A DNA stretch of 64,000 bases from Parvibaculum sp040216885 (GCA_040216885.1 JAVJOG010000021.1:58110-122109), one strand, 5' to 3'. Shown: positions 1 through 8,971, numbered from the stretch's first letter. Made by a program: numbers and translations. Notes: generated by a model not told the origin, from the sequence alone.

Positions 1-521
1 GCCGTATCTGCCGCCGGCCATTGCGTTTCGCCGATCACGAAGATGCTTGCGCGCGCAGGCAGGTTGGGCTTCAGGCTCTCGAACATCGCCGCGTGATCGT
101 GGCCGCGAATGCTGCGCGCCGTCACGGCGGCCTTGGCGCCGACGAAGCCCAGCACGTCGCCCAGCTCATGGGCACGCCATTGCACAGGCGCCGGCGTGAC
201 GATGAGGCCGATGCGCCATGCGGCGAGGTAGACGGCCACAAGCTCCACGACGTTCGCGAGCTGCACCGCCAGCACGTCGTCCTTCTTCAGCCCTGCGGCA
301 AGAAAGGCCGTGGCGATCCGGTTCGCTTCGCCTGCGAGTTCACCATATGTCAGGCGGCGTGGCGCATGTCCGTCGATGTCGGCGCGATTGAGCGGGTCCG
401 CAATGGCCAGCCGGTCGGGCGTTGCTGCTGCATTGACCCGAAAACGCGCATCGATTGTCTCGCTGCCCCACCAGCCGGCGCGTGTATGGGCCGCGATTTC
501 CTGCTCCGATGCCAGGATCAT
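1..521 (-). CDS. AMP-dependent acyl-CoA synthetase, N-terminal part (cut by window edge)
   Basis: The ATG at 521 opens a frame that runs off the left edge; 173 codons are visible. It has a strong ribosome binding site (GGGAGGAG). The visible part resembles the N-terminal domain of ANL-family acyl-CoA ligases: an early W-W-G-S-E-T segment, then AATPDRLAIAD, LTYGEL, AAGLKKDDVLAVQLAN and AAWRIGLIVTPAP, the usual progression of this fold. The ATP-binding loop and catalytic lysine lie outside the window, so the substrate cannot be read; cyclohexanecarboxylate-CoA-ligase-like is my best guess. It is the last visible gene of a minus-strand operon with a nitronate monooxygenase-like gene and an oligopeptide-binding protein. 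Confidence 0.75.
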   Translation of the reverse strand, partial: MILASEQEIAAHTRAGWWGSETIDARFRVNAAATPDRLAIADPLNRADIDGHAPRRLTYGELAGEANRIATAFLAAGLKKDDVLAVQLANVVELVAVYLAAWRIGLIVTPAPVQWRAHELGDVLGFVGAKAAVTARSIRGHDHAAMFESLKPNLPARASIFVIGETQWPAADT

Positions 522-562
522 GTGTTGCGCTCCTCCCAAAGCGTACTGCGGGCGTTTCGTCC

Positions 563-1498
563 TTATCGTTTCTTCGCCTGCTCGTATTCCTCCCGCAGCC
601 GCGCAACGAGGCCGGCCGCGGTCTCAACCCGGTCGATCATGCCAACGCCATGGCCTGCCGACCAGACCTGCGCCCATCGTTTGGCGCCGGATTGCGGGTC
701 GGTGAAATCGATATCGGGGTTCCTTTCCAACGCGTCGAGGTCCATGCCGGCCCTTGCAATGCTCGGCTTCAGCCAGTTGGCGGCGACGCCGGTGATGGCA
801 CGGGTGAGGATCAGGTCGTCGACGGTCGAACCGATCAGCATGTCGCGATACTCGGGCGCAGCCAGGCTTTCGGTGCAGGCGATGAAGCGCGTACCCATGT
901 AAGCGAGGTCGGCGCCTAGCACTTCAGCGGCGCGAATGCCGGCGCCATCGGTGATACCGCCGCCTAGTACGATCGGTCCGTCGAAGAATTCACGCACGGC
1001 CGGCACGAAGGAAAAACCGGTCATCTGTCCGGTATGCCCGCCGGCGCCGGCGGCCACCAGCACCAGCCCGTCGACGCCCGCCGCGGCGGCCTTGCGCGCG
1101 AATGGAACCGAGTTCACATCGGCGAAGACAAAACCGCCATAGTCGTGCACGCGCTCAACGATGGCGCGCGGGCTACCAAGAGCGGTGATGACCATCGGCG
1201 CCTTGTAGCGGACAACGAGGTCCATGTCCTCGTCGAGCCGCGCATTCGAGCGGTGCACGACGACGTTGGCGGCCCAGGGCGCATCATTGGCGCCGAGACC
1301 GCGCGCAATCATGTCCATCCATTCGTCGAGGACCGCAACGGTGCGCGCGTTGGGCGTCGGGAAGGACCCAATGACACCTTCCCGGCAAGCCGCCAGCACG
1401 AGTTCCGGGCCGGAGATCAATAACATCGGCGCGGCGACCAGTGGTAGCCTCACGCGTGACCGCCAGTCTCCAGGCAACCGGGATGACAGGTTCATCAT
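563..1498 (-). CDS. Nitronate monooxygenase family flavoprotein (2-nitropropane dioxygenase-like)
   Basis: A 311-residue TIM-barrel FMN enzyme. The N-terminus APMLLISGPELVLAACREG and the following GSFPTPNART are the family's opening. AGGHTGQMTGF in mid-protein and GADLAYMGTRFIACTES near the phosphate-binding end are typical FMN-binding elements. Members oxidise alkyl nitronates or act as NAD(P)H:quinone or enoyl reductases; the true substrate is unknown here. Two ATGs sit in tandem at 1498 and 1495. I chose 1498 because a GAGG lies 7-10 bases upstream and the start follows the upstream stop by two bases, so the two genes are translationally close. A longer start at 1519 would overlap the upstream gene. 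Confidence 0.85.
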   Translation of the reverse strand: MMNLSSRLPGDWRSRVRLPLVAAPMLLISGPELVLAACREGVIGSFPTPNARTVAVLDEWMDMIARGLGANDAPWAANVVVHRSNARLDEDMDLVVRYKAPMVITALGSPRAIVERVHDYGGFVFADVNSVPFARKAAAAGVDGLVLVAAGAGGHTGQMTGFSFVPAVREFFDGPIVLGGGITDGAGIRAAEVLGADLAYMGTRFIACTESLAAPEYRDMLIGSTVDDLILTRAITGVAANWLKPSIARAGMDLDALERNPDIDFTDPQSGAKRWAQVWSAGHGVGMIDRVETAAGLVARLREEYEQAKKR

Positions 1499-1500
1499 TT

Positions 1501-3309
1501 CTATTCCTCGGTCCACCATGTGCCGCTACGATAGCCGTAAAGAGATTCCTTCTCCGGTACTTTCACCTTGTCCCACAGCGCGAGCCATTGGTCCGGTTGA
1601 TGGAAGAGCGGGATCATGTAGGCACCTGACAACAATACGCGGTCGAGCGCGCGAACGGCAGCGACGAAATCCTCATGCGCGCGCGCTTCAAGCATGGCTT
1701 CGATCATCGCATCTATCGCCGGTTCCTTCGCACCCATGTAGTTTCGCGTACCGGGCGCGTCGGCCGCGGCGGATCCCCAATAGAAACTCTGTTCGTTTCC
1801 CGGCGAGAGAGACGAAAACCAGCTGTTGAACATCAATTCGAAATCGTAGTTGCTACGCCGCTCCTGGTACTGGCTCGGATCGACATTACGCACCGCAATG
1901 ACAATACCGATGCGCCGGGTCATCGTCGCGTAGGTCAGTGCGAGGCGTTCGTCGTCGGGCGTCGCGACGAGTATTTCAAGCGTCAGAGGACGTCCGGTCG
2001 CAACCTCGGTCATTATTCCGTTGCGCAGTTCATAGCCCGCCTCTTTCAGCAGCGCGATTGCCGCCGCACGGTTTTGTCGATCCTGGCCGGCGGGATCTCC
2101 CGCCGGTGCATGCCAGCCGCGCTCCATGATCTCCGGTGACACGGCGCCGGGGAAGGGGACCAGCAATTCGCGCTCGCGGGCGCCCGCGGGGCGACCGTGC
2201 GATCCCAATTCCGAATTGTCGAAGAAGCTCTGAGTACGAACGTAAAGGCCGTGATAGAGATTGCGATTGACCCATTCGAAATTGAAAAGCTGAATCAGCG
2301 CGAGGCGGACATTCTTCTCAGCGAATACGGGCTTGCGCGCATTGAAAACGAGTGCGCGCATGCCCGACGGCATGCCGCTCTCGAATGTCTTCTTGCGTAC
2401 CTTGCCTTGACGCACTGCGGGAAAATCGTAGCCATTGCTCCAGCGGCCAGGGTCATCCTCGGCTCTTGCATGGTAGAGCCCGGCCTTGAAGGCCTCGAAG
2501 GAGGCGTTGGCGTCGCGGAAATACTCATAGGTGATCCGGTCGATACTGTTGTGGCCTGCGTTCACCGGCAGGCCGGCGCCCCAGTAGTTCTCGTCGCGCC
2601 GGTAGACGATGCGGGCGCCCGGCGTAAAATTTCCAACGACATAGGGACCGCTGCCAACAGGTATTTCGAATCCCGAGCGGTCGAAATCGCGCCTCTCGTA
2701 AACATGTTTCGGAATGATCGGCATGAGACCCAGGATCAGGGGAATTTCGCGGTCGCCGTTGTCTGCAAAGGTGAACTTCACCGTGCGGGGACCAGGTCGG
2801 TCGATGCGCTCGACCTTGGAATAGTAGGTTTTGAAGTTCGGGCGGCCTTTGTCGCGCAGTGTTTCCAGCGAATAGATCACATCTTCAACCGTCACCGGCG
2901 TGCCGTCCGAAAATCGGGCCTGCGGGTTCAGCGTGAATGAAATCCAGCGGCGATCGTCCGGCATCTCGACCTTCTCGGCGAGTAAGGCGTAGAGCGTGAA
3001 CGCTTCGTCATGGCCTCGCGCCAGCAGGCTTTCGAAAACATGCTCGCGCAGGCCAATGGCCGATGTGCCGCGCACGATGAAGGGGTTGAGGCTGTCGAAG
3101 GAACCCGTCGCACCGTAGGTTATCGCGCCGCCTTTAGGAGCTTCGGGATTGGCGTAGGAAAAATGCGTGAAGCCATCGGGGTAAAGCGGCTCACCATGCA
3201 TGGCAATTGCGTGATCGGCGGCGGGAGCCGCGAAGGCCGCCAGGACAAAGGACATGACCGCAAGCAGCGCGAGCCATGGCCGAAGCGGGGCGGACGAGGG
3301 GACGGACAA
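1501..3309 (-). CDS. Periplasmic oligopeptide-binding protein, SBP family 5 (YejA-like)
   Basis: A solute-binding protein of about 602 residues. After a hydrophobic signal peptide (LALLAVMSFVLAAFAAP) come HGEPLYPDGFTHFSYANPEAPKGG and FDSLNPFIVRG, the start of the YejA branch of SBP_bac_5, which bind oligopeptides such as murein peptides or microcin C-like compounds for ABC import. No ATG gives a sensible signal peptide. The proposed TTG at 3309 has GAAGGA at a good distance; a GTG at residue -11 relative to it is the alternative. No permease or ATPase gene follows: the next genes are a flavin enzyme and an acyl-CoA ligase. It is therefore an orphan binding protein in this window. Confidence 0.8.
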   Translation of the reverse strand: MSVPSSAPLRPWLALLAVMSFVLAAFAAPAADHAIAMHGEPLYPDGFTHFSYANPEAPKGGAITYGATGSFDSLNPFIVRGTSAIGLREHVFESLLARGHDEAFTLYALLAEKVEMPDDRRWISFTLNPQARFSDGTPVTVEDVIYSLETLRDKGRPNFKTYYSKVERIDRPGPRTVKFTFADNGDREIPLILGLMPIIPKHVYERRDFDRSGFEIPVGSGPYVVGNFTPGARIVYRRDENYWGAGLPVNAGHNSIDRITYEYFRDANASFEAFKAGLYHARAEDDPGRWSNGYDFPAVRQGKVRKKTFESGMPSGMRALVFNARKPVFAEKNVRLALIQLFNFEWVNRNLYHGLYVRTQSFFDNSELGSHGRPAGARERELLVPFPGAVSPEIMERGWHAPAGDPAGQDRQNRAAAIALLKEAGYELRNGIMTEVATGRPLTLEILVATPDDERLALTYATMTRRIGIVIAVRNVDPSQYQERRSNYDFELMFNSWFSSLSPGNEQSFYWGSAAADAPGTRNYMGAKEPAIDAMIEAMLEARAHEDFVAAVRALDRVLLSGAYMIPLFHQPDQWLALWDKVKVPEKESLYGYRSGTWWTEE

Positions 3310-3518
3310 GATATATTCCTTCGAATTTTCCGGACACGGCACATGGCGGTTCCCGGTCCTGTCTACAGCGTTAAGCAAATTTGATGGTTTTTCAAAGATT
3401 TCCAGTGCCTTCTTTATGCCGAAATGCGAGTCTATCAGGATACGGCGCCGGCGGCCTCGCACCGGAAACGGAAGCGGGATCTTCGGCAGTCATTTCCGAT
3501 TCGAAAAGGAACTTCGCC

Positions 3519-4070
3519 ATGTCCCTTCGACGCTTGCTTTCCAGCGTCGCCGCTGCCGCGGCTCTGCTGTCCATAGTCGGTATCGTTCCCGCCGGCGCTC
3601 AATCGGATGCGCCGGAGCCCACGGTTGAAAACTTCGGGACATGGAGCACGCGCTGCGACGAAAACGAGAACACGGCCAAGCGGTGTCATGCCTTCGTCAA
3701 CGTCGCGATCGGCGAGGACAAGCAACGGCTGCTCTATCTCGGCATCACCTACGGTCCGCAGGACAGCGATGCCGACGGCGAGAACGAGCTGTTCCTCTTT
3801 GCGATAACGCCGCTCGGCACGTTCCTGCCGGCGGGCATCGGCTGGTCGATCGACGGTAAGGAGAATTTCAGTCAGCAGTTCATGTTCTGCATTCCCGGCG
3901 GCTGCCAGACCGAAATCATGCTCACCGACCAACGGCTGAACGCGCTGAGGAACGGCAAGGAGATGGAGGTTATGTTCCGGCTCGTTGGAAAAGGCGATGC
4001 GAAGATTCCCCTGAAGCTCGACGGCATCACCAAGGCTATCGCCGCGATACCGGCACCCAAGAAGTCCTGA
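3519..4070 (+). CDS. Invasion-associated locus B (IalB) family periplasmic protein
   Basis: A 183-residue secreted protein with a signal peptide of about 27 residues ending AGAQ. The mature part has ENFGTWSTRCDE, four cysteines in two pairs (TRC..KRC and MFCIPGGC) and a basic C-terminal KKS tail, as in the IalB family common in alphaproteobacteria. Members are periplasmic and of poorly defined role; the name comes from Bartonella erythrocyte entry and does not imply virulence here. The start at 3519 is set by AAAGGA at 3505-3510 and by the signal peptide. The gene diverges from the oligopeptide-binding protein gene across 209 bases. Confidence 0.8.
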   Translation: MSLRRLLSSVAAAAALLSIVGIVPAGAQSDAPEPTVENFGTWSTRCDENENTAKRCHAFVNVAIGEDKQRLLYLGITYGPQDSDADGENELFLFAITPLGTFLPAGIGWSIDGKENFSQQFMFCIPGGCQTEIMLTDQRLNALRNGKEMEVMFRLVGKGDAKIPLKLDGITKAIAAIPAPKKS

Positions 4071-4072
4071 CG

Positions 4073-4795
4073 CTAGTCGTCGCGCGTCGGCGCGACGATG
4101 CTGCGCATCCAGCCGAGAACGGTGTTGTCTCGCGCGAGATAGCGCGTCAGCTTGTCCATATCGCGCTTGAGGCGTTCATAGTCGCCAAAGAGTTCAGCTC
4201 GCGTGCGGAACGTGCGTGATGGATCGAGTTCACGCACGACGCGCGCAGGGTTTCCTGCCGCTATGCAGTTCGCCGGAATATCGCGCGTTACCACTGCCCC
4301 CGCACCGATAATGCTGTTGTCGCCGATCGACACACCCTTGCCGACGATTGCCCGCACGCCAAGCCAGACATTGCGGCCGATAACGATCGGGCGGTGCTTG
4401 TCCAGTTCGGCGGTGCGATTGTAAGTGTCGTGCCAGTCGGAATCCGAGATATAGCATTGGCTGGCGATCATCGTATCGCTCCCGATGACGATGTGGTCGG
4501 AGGCAACGATATGCGTCCCCGGACTAATCAGTACATTGTCGCCGATCTCGATGCAGCCCTCGCGGTCGCCGGTGCGCCACGTTGCGATGCGCACGAAATT
4601 TCCCTTTGCTGCGTGAAGGTGAAGATGCGATCCGGCTGAGATGCCGCCGCCCCACAACTCGATGTTCCACGGGCTCGTAACGTCAAGGCCGGGGCCAAGT
4701 GCGTCGAATCCCGGCACCAGAAAACGTTTCGCGTAGGATCCTGTCCAGCCGTTGAGGATCCGGCGGATAAAATAAGGTCTTCGATCGCGCCGCAA
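4073..4795 (-). CDS. Hexapeptide-repeat (left-handed beta-helix) acyltransferase
   Basis: About 240 residues. From residue 50 on it carries imperfect hexapeptide turns (IEIGDNVLISPGTHIVAS, VIGSDTMIASQCYI, IVIGRNVWLGVRAIVGKG, IGDNSIIGAGAVVTRDI) and ends with NPARVVREL, the usual signature of sugar or antibiotic O-acetyltransferases. These enzymes trimerise and transfer acyl groups from acyl-CoA; the acceptor is not predictable. The proposed start is the TTG at 4795, preceded by GGGGAAGGG. An upstream ATG would need a frame overlapping hspQ with low-complexity residues, which I reject. It converges with the IalB-like gene, two bases apart. Confidence 0.75.
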   Translation of the reverse strand: MRRDRRPYFIRRILNGWTGSYAKRFLVPGFDALGPGLDVTSPWNIELWGGGISAGSHLHLHAAKGNFVRIATWRTGDREGCIEIGDNVLISPGTHIVASDHIVIGSDTMIASQCYISDSDWHDTYNRTAELDKHRPIVIGRNVWLGVRAIVGKGVSIGDNSIIGAGAVVTRDIPANCIAAGNPARVVRELDPSRTFRTRAELFGDYERLKRDMDKLTRYLARDNTVLGWMRSIVAPTRDD

Positions 4796-4874
4796 CGTCG
4801 TGAGCCCTTCCCCTGACGAGACGCCACCTCTTCGGCGGGCGGCGTACGCTATCTGATTAGCATGGAGGCAAGCG

Positions 4875-5207
4875 CTAATGTGCGGATTTCGCGCGGATCG
4901 CGTAGACGCCGCCTTGCAGCGTGCCGAAAAGCTCGTGGACTTGGGGATGGCGTATCGGCTCGCCCGATTCGTCGGGCAGCAGGTTTTGCTCCGATACATA
5001 GGCGACGTATTCGGTCTCCGCATTCTCGGCCAGCAGGTGATAATAGGGCTGGTCCTTGCGCGGACGCACTTCCTCGGGAATCGACAGCCACCATTCGTCG
5101 GTATTGTTGAAGGTCGGGTCGACGTCAAAGATTACCCCACGAAAAGGGTAGAACCTGTGGCGTACAATCTGGCCGATGCGAAATTTGGCTTGCCGGTTAA
5201 CTTCCAT
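4875..5207 (-). CDS. hspQ: Heat shock protein HspQ (YccV-like)
   Basis: A 110-residue protein of the HspQ/YccV family: AKFRIGQIVRHRFYPFRGVIFDVDPTF near the N-terminus, then PEEVRPRKDQPYYHLLAEN and TEYVAYVSEQNLLPD. These are near-invariant stretches of the hemimethylated-DNA-binding-like beta barrel. In enterobacteria HspQ is a heat-induced specificity enhancer of Lon protease and also binds hemimethylated oriC DNA. Start codons GTG (5210) and ATG (5207) are adjacent; I took the ATG, with GGGGAG upstream. A TAGAAT -10-like sequence lies 32-37 bases upstream. Confidence 0.9.
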   Translation of the reverse strand: MEVNRQAKFRIGQIVRHRFYPFRGVIFDVDPTFNNTDEWWLSIPEEVRPRKDQPYYHLLAENAETEYVAYVSEQNLLPDESGEPIRHPQVHELFGTLQGGVYAIRAKSAH

Positions 5208-5238
5208 CACGTCGTCGCACTCCCCGGTACATTACACA

Positions 5239-5244
5239 ATTCTA
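5239..5244 (-). promoter_or_regulatory. Possible -10 element for hspQ
   Basis: TAGAAT on the minus strand, 32-37 bases before the hspQ ATG, with TTCGTG 16 bases further upstream as a weak -35. It matches a housekeeping -10 at five of six positions. No clear heat-shock sigma-32 -35 (CTTG) was found, so heat control cannot be claimed. Confidence 0.3.
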
Positions 5245-5369
5245 GCAGGTGAAACGCCGGCACGAAAACCCCGCAGCCGAAGGGTTCTGGTTTCACGAGC
5301 GGCATTGCCATTCGTCGGTAAATTCCCAATATGGCGAGCATCGACATTCACCGCATTCAGGAGACCTTC

Positions 5370-6473
5370 ATGAGCCGTTCCGTCGCGCCGTTGTTTGAGC
5401 CCTTCACGCTGAACGGGCTGACTCTGCCCAACCGGGTCGTCATGGCCCCCATGACCCGTTCCAAGTCGCCTGGCGGCATTCCTGGGCCGGAGGTCGCCGC
5501 CTACTACCGCCGCCGCGCCGAGGCCGAGTGCGGTCTTATCGTCACCGAGGGCACGACGGTCAACAGCCCGGTCGCGACGGGCGATCCCAACGTGCCGCAA
5601 TTCTGGGGTGACGCGGCGCTCAAGGGCTGGAAGCGTGTCGTAGAGGAAGTCCACCACGCCGGCGGCAAGATCATGCCGCAACTCTGGCATGTTGGCATGA
5701 TGCGCAATCCGGCCAAGGCCACCAACACAGACCTGCCGAGCCACGGCCCCTCGGGCCTCACGAAGCCCGGCAAGCCGCTTTCAGAACCGATGACGAAGGC
5801 CGAAATCAAGGCAACCATTGATGCCTTCGCCCGGGCAGCCGCCGACGCTCGCGAACTGGGCTTCGACGGCGTCGAGGTTCATGGCGCGCATGGCTACATC
5901 ATCGACCAGTTCTTCTGGGAAGGAACAAACCAGCGCGAAGACGAGTATGGCGGCGACATGGTCGGCCGTACCCGCTTTGCGGTCGATATTGTCGAGGCAA
6001 TACGCCGCGAGGCCGGCAAGGACTTCCCGCTGATCCTACGTTTCTCGCAGTGGAAGCAGCAGGACTACACAGCGAAGCTCGCACAGACACCGGACGAACT
6101 GGCGGCCTTCCTGAAGCCGCTGTCCGACGCCGGCGTCGACTGTTTCCATTGCTCGCAGCGTCGCTTCTGGGAGCCGGAATTCGAAGGCTCGGACCTCAAC
6201 CTCGCAGGCTGGACCAAGAAGCTCACGGGCAAGCCGTCGATCACGGTCGGCAGCGTCAGCCTCTCCGGCGAATTCATCGGCTCCTTCATGGGCGAGGCGT
6301 CCGAGGCAACCGGCATCGACGACTTGCTCGACAGGCTGGAGCGCGGTGAATTCGACCTCGTGGCCGTCGGCCGGGCGCTGCTGGTCGATCCCGCATGGAC
6401 CCACAAGGTCCATCAAGGGGCGTTCGATCAGTTGCTGCCATTCAAGCCGGAAGCGCTAGCGACGCTTTCCTGA
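5370..6473 (+). CDS. Old yellow enzyme family NADH:flavin oxidoreductase
   Basis: A 367-residue FMN TIM-barrel ene-reductase. LFEPFTLNGLTLPNRVVMAPMTRS is the classic OYE N-terminus; GLIVTEGT, MPQLWHVGMM and GFDGVEVHGAHGYIIDQFFW follow in order. The substrate-binding pair is His-His (HGAH, near residue 173), as in many bacterial ene-reductases, and DLVAVGRALLVDPAW is the C-terminal phosphate-binding segment. It reduces activated C=C bonds of enals, enones or nitro-compounds with NAD(P)H; the natural substrate is unknown. The ATG at 5370 has CAGGAG six bases upstream; an in-frame ATG 13 codons earlier has no such site. Divergent from hspQ. Confidence 0.88.
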   Translation: MSRSVAPLFEPFTLNGLTLPNRVVMAPMTRSKSPGGIPGPEVAAYYRRRAEAECGLIVTEGTTVNSPVATGDPNVPQFWGDAALKGWKRVVEEVHHAGGKIMPQLWHVGMMRNPAKATNTDLPSHGPSGLTKPGKPLSEPMTKAEIKATIDAFARAAADARELGFDGVEVHGAHGYIIDQFFWEGTNQREDEYGGDMVGRTRFAVDIVEAIRREAGKDFPLILRFSQWKQQDYTAKLAQTPDELAAFLKPLSDAGVDCFHCSQRRFWEPEFEGSDLNLAGWTKKLTGKPSITVGSVSLSGEFIGSFMGEASEATGIDDLLDRLERGEFDLVAVGRALLVDPAWTHKVHQGAFDQLLPFKPEALATLS

Positions 6474-6479
6474 GGCGGT

Positions 6480-7523
6480 TCAGAGCTCGTAGGCTTTGGC
6501 GAGGTCGGGGTCTTTGGCCCCGACCTTCTTCGCCAGGTCGACGATGACCTTGGCCTGTTTCCAGGTTGCGTCGTCCTGCATCTTGCCGTCGATCATGGCG
6601 ACGCCGGTTCCGTCGGGCATCGATTCGAGGATGCGCTTGGCAAAAAGCACTTCGGCCGGATCGGGGCTGAAGACGCGCTTTGCGATAGCGATCTGGTTCG
6701 GATGCAGCGACCAGGCGCCGACACAGCCCATCAGGAACGCATTGCGGAATTGCTGCTCGCAGGCCTCCGCGTCCTGAATGTCGCCAAAGGGACCGTAGAA
6801 CGGCCTTATGTCGTTGGCGACGCAGGCATCGACCATTTTGGCGAAGGTGTAGTGCCAGAGGTCCTGTTGTGCGGCGATGCGCGGGCTGCCGTCTTCCTTT
6901 GGATCCTCCAGCACCCGGTAGAAGGGATGGCCGCCTCCGACGCGCGTGGTTTTCATGCGGCGCGAAGCGGCGAGGTCGGCGGGACCAAGGCTCATGCCGT
7001 GCATACGCGGGCTCGCACAGGCGATTTCCTCAACGTTTTTAACGCCTTGTGCGGTTTCGAGGATCGCATGGATGAGGAGTGGCTTCTTCAACCCGTGCTT
7101 CGCTTCAAGCTGCGCCAGCAACTGGTCGAGATAGTGGATGTCCCACGCACCCTCGACCTTTGGCAGCATGATAACGTCGAGCTTGTCACCGATCTCGCCG
7201 ACGAGTTCGGTGATGTCGTCGAGCGCCCACGGGCTGTTCAGCGGATTGATCCGGGTCCAGAAACCTGTCTGACCGAAATCGTGGGCCTTGCCGACTTGGA
7301 TCACGCCCTTTCGAGCCTCCTCCTTGGCATCCGCCGGGATGGCGTCTTCCAGGTTGCCGAGCAGCACGTCGACCTGCGGGATGATCTCACCGATCCGCGC
7401 ACGGAGCTTTTCGTTGTGGCCCGGGAAGAAATGGATCATCCGTTCGAGCGCCACCGGCAGCTCGCGATAAGGGGCTGGCGCGCCGATGGAGAGCGGCTTG
7501 TAAAAGTTCGATGGCAGTTTCAT
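6480..7523 (-). CDS. L-malyl-CoA/beta-methylmalyl-CoA lyase-like (HpcH/HpaI, CitE family)
   Basis: A 347-residue lyase of the CitE/HpcH fold. The N-terminus (NFYKPLSIGAPAP), LLGNLEDAIPADAKEEARKG, IHAILETAQGVKNVEEIA and MHGMSLGPADLAASRRMKTT agree closely with the malyl-CoA/beta-methylmalyl-CoA/citramalyl-CoA lyase I remember from Chloroflexus. E in LET and D in GPADLA are the expected Mg2+ ligands. Such enzymes cleave malyl-CoA to acetyl-CoA and glyoxylate, or methylmalyl-CoA to propionyl-CoA and glyoxylate, in the ethylmalonyl-CoA pathway or the 3-hydroxypropionate bicycle. No other gene of either pathway is in the window. Start 7523 chosen by family alignment; the ATG at 7553 adds ten unlike residues. 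Confidence 0.85.
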   Translation of the reverse strand: MKLPSNFYKPLSIGAPAPYRELPVALERMIHFFPGHNEKLRARIGEIIPQVDVLLGNLEDAIPADAKEEARKGVIQVGKAHDFGQTGFWTRINPLNSPWALDDITELVGEIGDKLDVIMLPKVEGAWDIHYLDQLLAQLEAKHGLKKPLLIHAILETAQGVKNVEEIACASPRMHGMSLGPADLAASRRMKTTRVGGGHPFYRVLEDPKEDGSPRIAAQQDLWHYTFAKMVDACVANDIRPFYGPFGDIQDAEACEQQFRNAFLMGCVGAWSLHPNQIAIAKRVFSPDPAEVLFAKRILESMPDGTGVAMIDGKMQDDATWKQAKVIVDLAKKVGAKDPDLAKAYEL

Positions 7524-7594
7524 GACAGTTCCGTGACAGAAGGGGAGTCGCATGTCAGTCTAACTATACGTGCAGGACGAATCCATTAATGCTT

Positions 7595-8887
7595 TCAAGA
7601 TAGTACGGCCTTCTTCTCAGCCTCGATCAAAGCCCGCACCGGTCCGGCGGCCAACAGACAGGCAAATCCGAATACGGGCGAGAGGGTAATCACAAGATAG
7701 GCCGTCTTGTAACCGCCCGCCGCGACATACAAAAATCCGAGCAGAGCCGGACCCGCCGCATTCGCGCAGGTCGTAACCATCTGCGAGACAGAGAGAATGC
7801 GTGCATAAGCTTTCAGTCCAAAGGCTTCAGCCATGATCAGCGGCTGCATCATTTGCATGTTGCCGACAGTCGCGCCGAACATGACCGAGGCGATCAGCAG
7901 CGCAGCCACAGCATCTGCAAAGGCGAATGCCGCAAAGGACAGGCCTTGCAGCACAAAGATGCCGAAGAGATAGGTGCGCGATGATATCCGCGATAGCAGC
8001 CAGCCGCCGATCAGGCGCCCGGCGATGCTCGCTGCCGCCATGATCGAGACAGCGAGTGCCGCCGTCGATGTGTCGCCGGTGCGCGTGAGCACGAGACGGA
8101 ACTGATGCGCCAGGCTGCCGACCTGGGCCATCATCGCGAAGACGAAGGCTGCCGTGCACAGAATGAAGAAGCGGCTGCGCAAGGCTTCGGAAAATCCGAT
8201 GCCGTCCGGCGGCAGGAGGCTGCCATCGGCCGCGCGGCGGGGCGGGTCGCCATCCGGCGACAACCCTATCGCTTCGGGGGTGCGCCGCAAAACCGCCAGC
8301 GTCACCGGTATGACGCCAAGCACCATCATCAGCGCCAGCCAGTATGCCGCTTCGCCAAGTCCGAGTGTGCCGACAAGGTTTGCCGAAATCGGCGTGAAGA
8401 CGATGCCGCCCATCGACAATCCGGTCGAGGCATAGGCAATCGCCTTTGAGCGCTGCCGCGTGAACCAGCGCGCGACAATTGTCATGCCGGGAATGACCGC
8501 GACGGCCGCATTGCCGATGCCGAACAGGATGTAAAAGCCGTATAGCTGCCAGAGTTCCGTGACATGGCCGGCGCCGGCGAGTACCAGAGCCGACAGTATT
8601 GCGCCGCCGGTAACGACCCAGCGCGGATCGTAGCGATCGAGCAACCAGCCGACGCCAAGCCCGGCTATGCCGGATGAGATAAAGAAGAACGCGGTGGCGT
8701 TCGACGCGGCGGAAACCGAGAAGCCACCGCCCGTAACGAATGCCTCAAGGAAGATCGACAGATTGTAGAAGATCAACCCGCAGGACACCGTGTGAACGAC
8801 GAAAACGGCGCCGACGATATACCAGCCGTAAAACAGACCCGCGCGCGGGGGCACACGCGGCTCATCTGGCGCAGGGCCAGCATTCAT
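7595..8887 (-). CDS. MFS transporter (oxalate/formate or monocarboxylate antiporter-like), paralogue 1
   Basis: A 430-residue carrier with about twelve hydrophobic segments. The N-terminus RAGLFYGWYIVGAVFVVHTVSCGLIFYNLSIFL, the GLGVGWLLDRYDPRWVV loop after TM2 (motif A position) and ARWFTRQRSKAIAYASTGLSMGGIVFTPI are typical of MFS_1 families that carry monocarboxylates or related organic acids. The substrate is unknown. The ATG at 8887 has GGAG nine bases upstream; a TTG at 8905 is possible. It is a close relative of the carrier at 9534-10808, with which it shares the FYGWY start, ERYDPRWV/DRYDPRWV and the GRLIGG segment. Confidence 0.85.
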   Translation of the reverse strand: MNAGPAPDEPRVPPRAGLFYGWYIVGAVFVVHTVSCGLIFYNLSIFLEAFVTGGGFSVSAASNATAFFFISSGIAGLGVGWLLDRYDPRWVVTGGAILSALVLAGAGHVTELWQLYGFYILFGIGNAAVAVIPGMTIVARWFTRQRSKAIAYASTGLSMGGIVFTPISANLVGTLGLGEAAYWLALMMVLGVIPVTLAVLRRTPEAIGLSPDGDPPRRAADGSLLPPDGIGFSEALRSRFFILCTAAFVFAMMAQVGSLAHQFRLVLTRTGDTSTAALAVSIMAAASIAGRLIGGWLLSRISSRTYLFGIFVLQGLSFAAFAFADAVAALLIASVMFGATVGNMQMMQPLIMAEAFGLKAYARILSVSQMVTTCANAAGPALLGFLYVAAGGYKTAYLVITLSPVFGFACLLAAGPVRALIEAEKKAVLS

Positions 8888-8971
8888 AATGTCGAACTCC
8901 GGCAAGGCCGATAGGCGAATGACTTGATCTGACCTAGATAGAGGTTCCGGTCAGTTCGCCCAAGCGGAATC

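Noticed and set aside
4796..5128. N-terminal extension of the hexapeptide acyltransferase to an ATG at 5128
   Set aside because: It would overlap hspQ on the same strand in another frame; the extra residues are Arg/Ser/Pro-rich and unlike the family.
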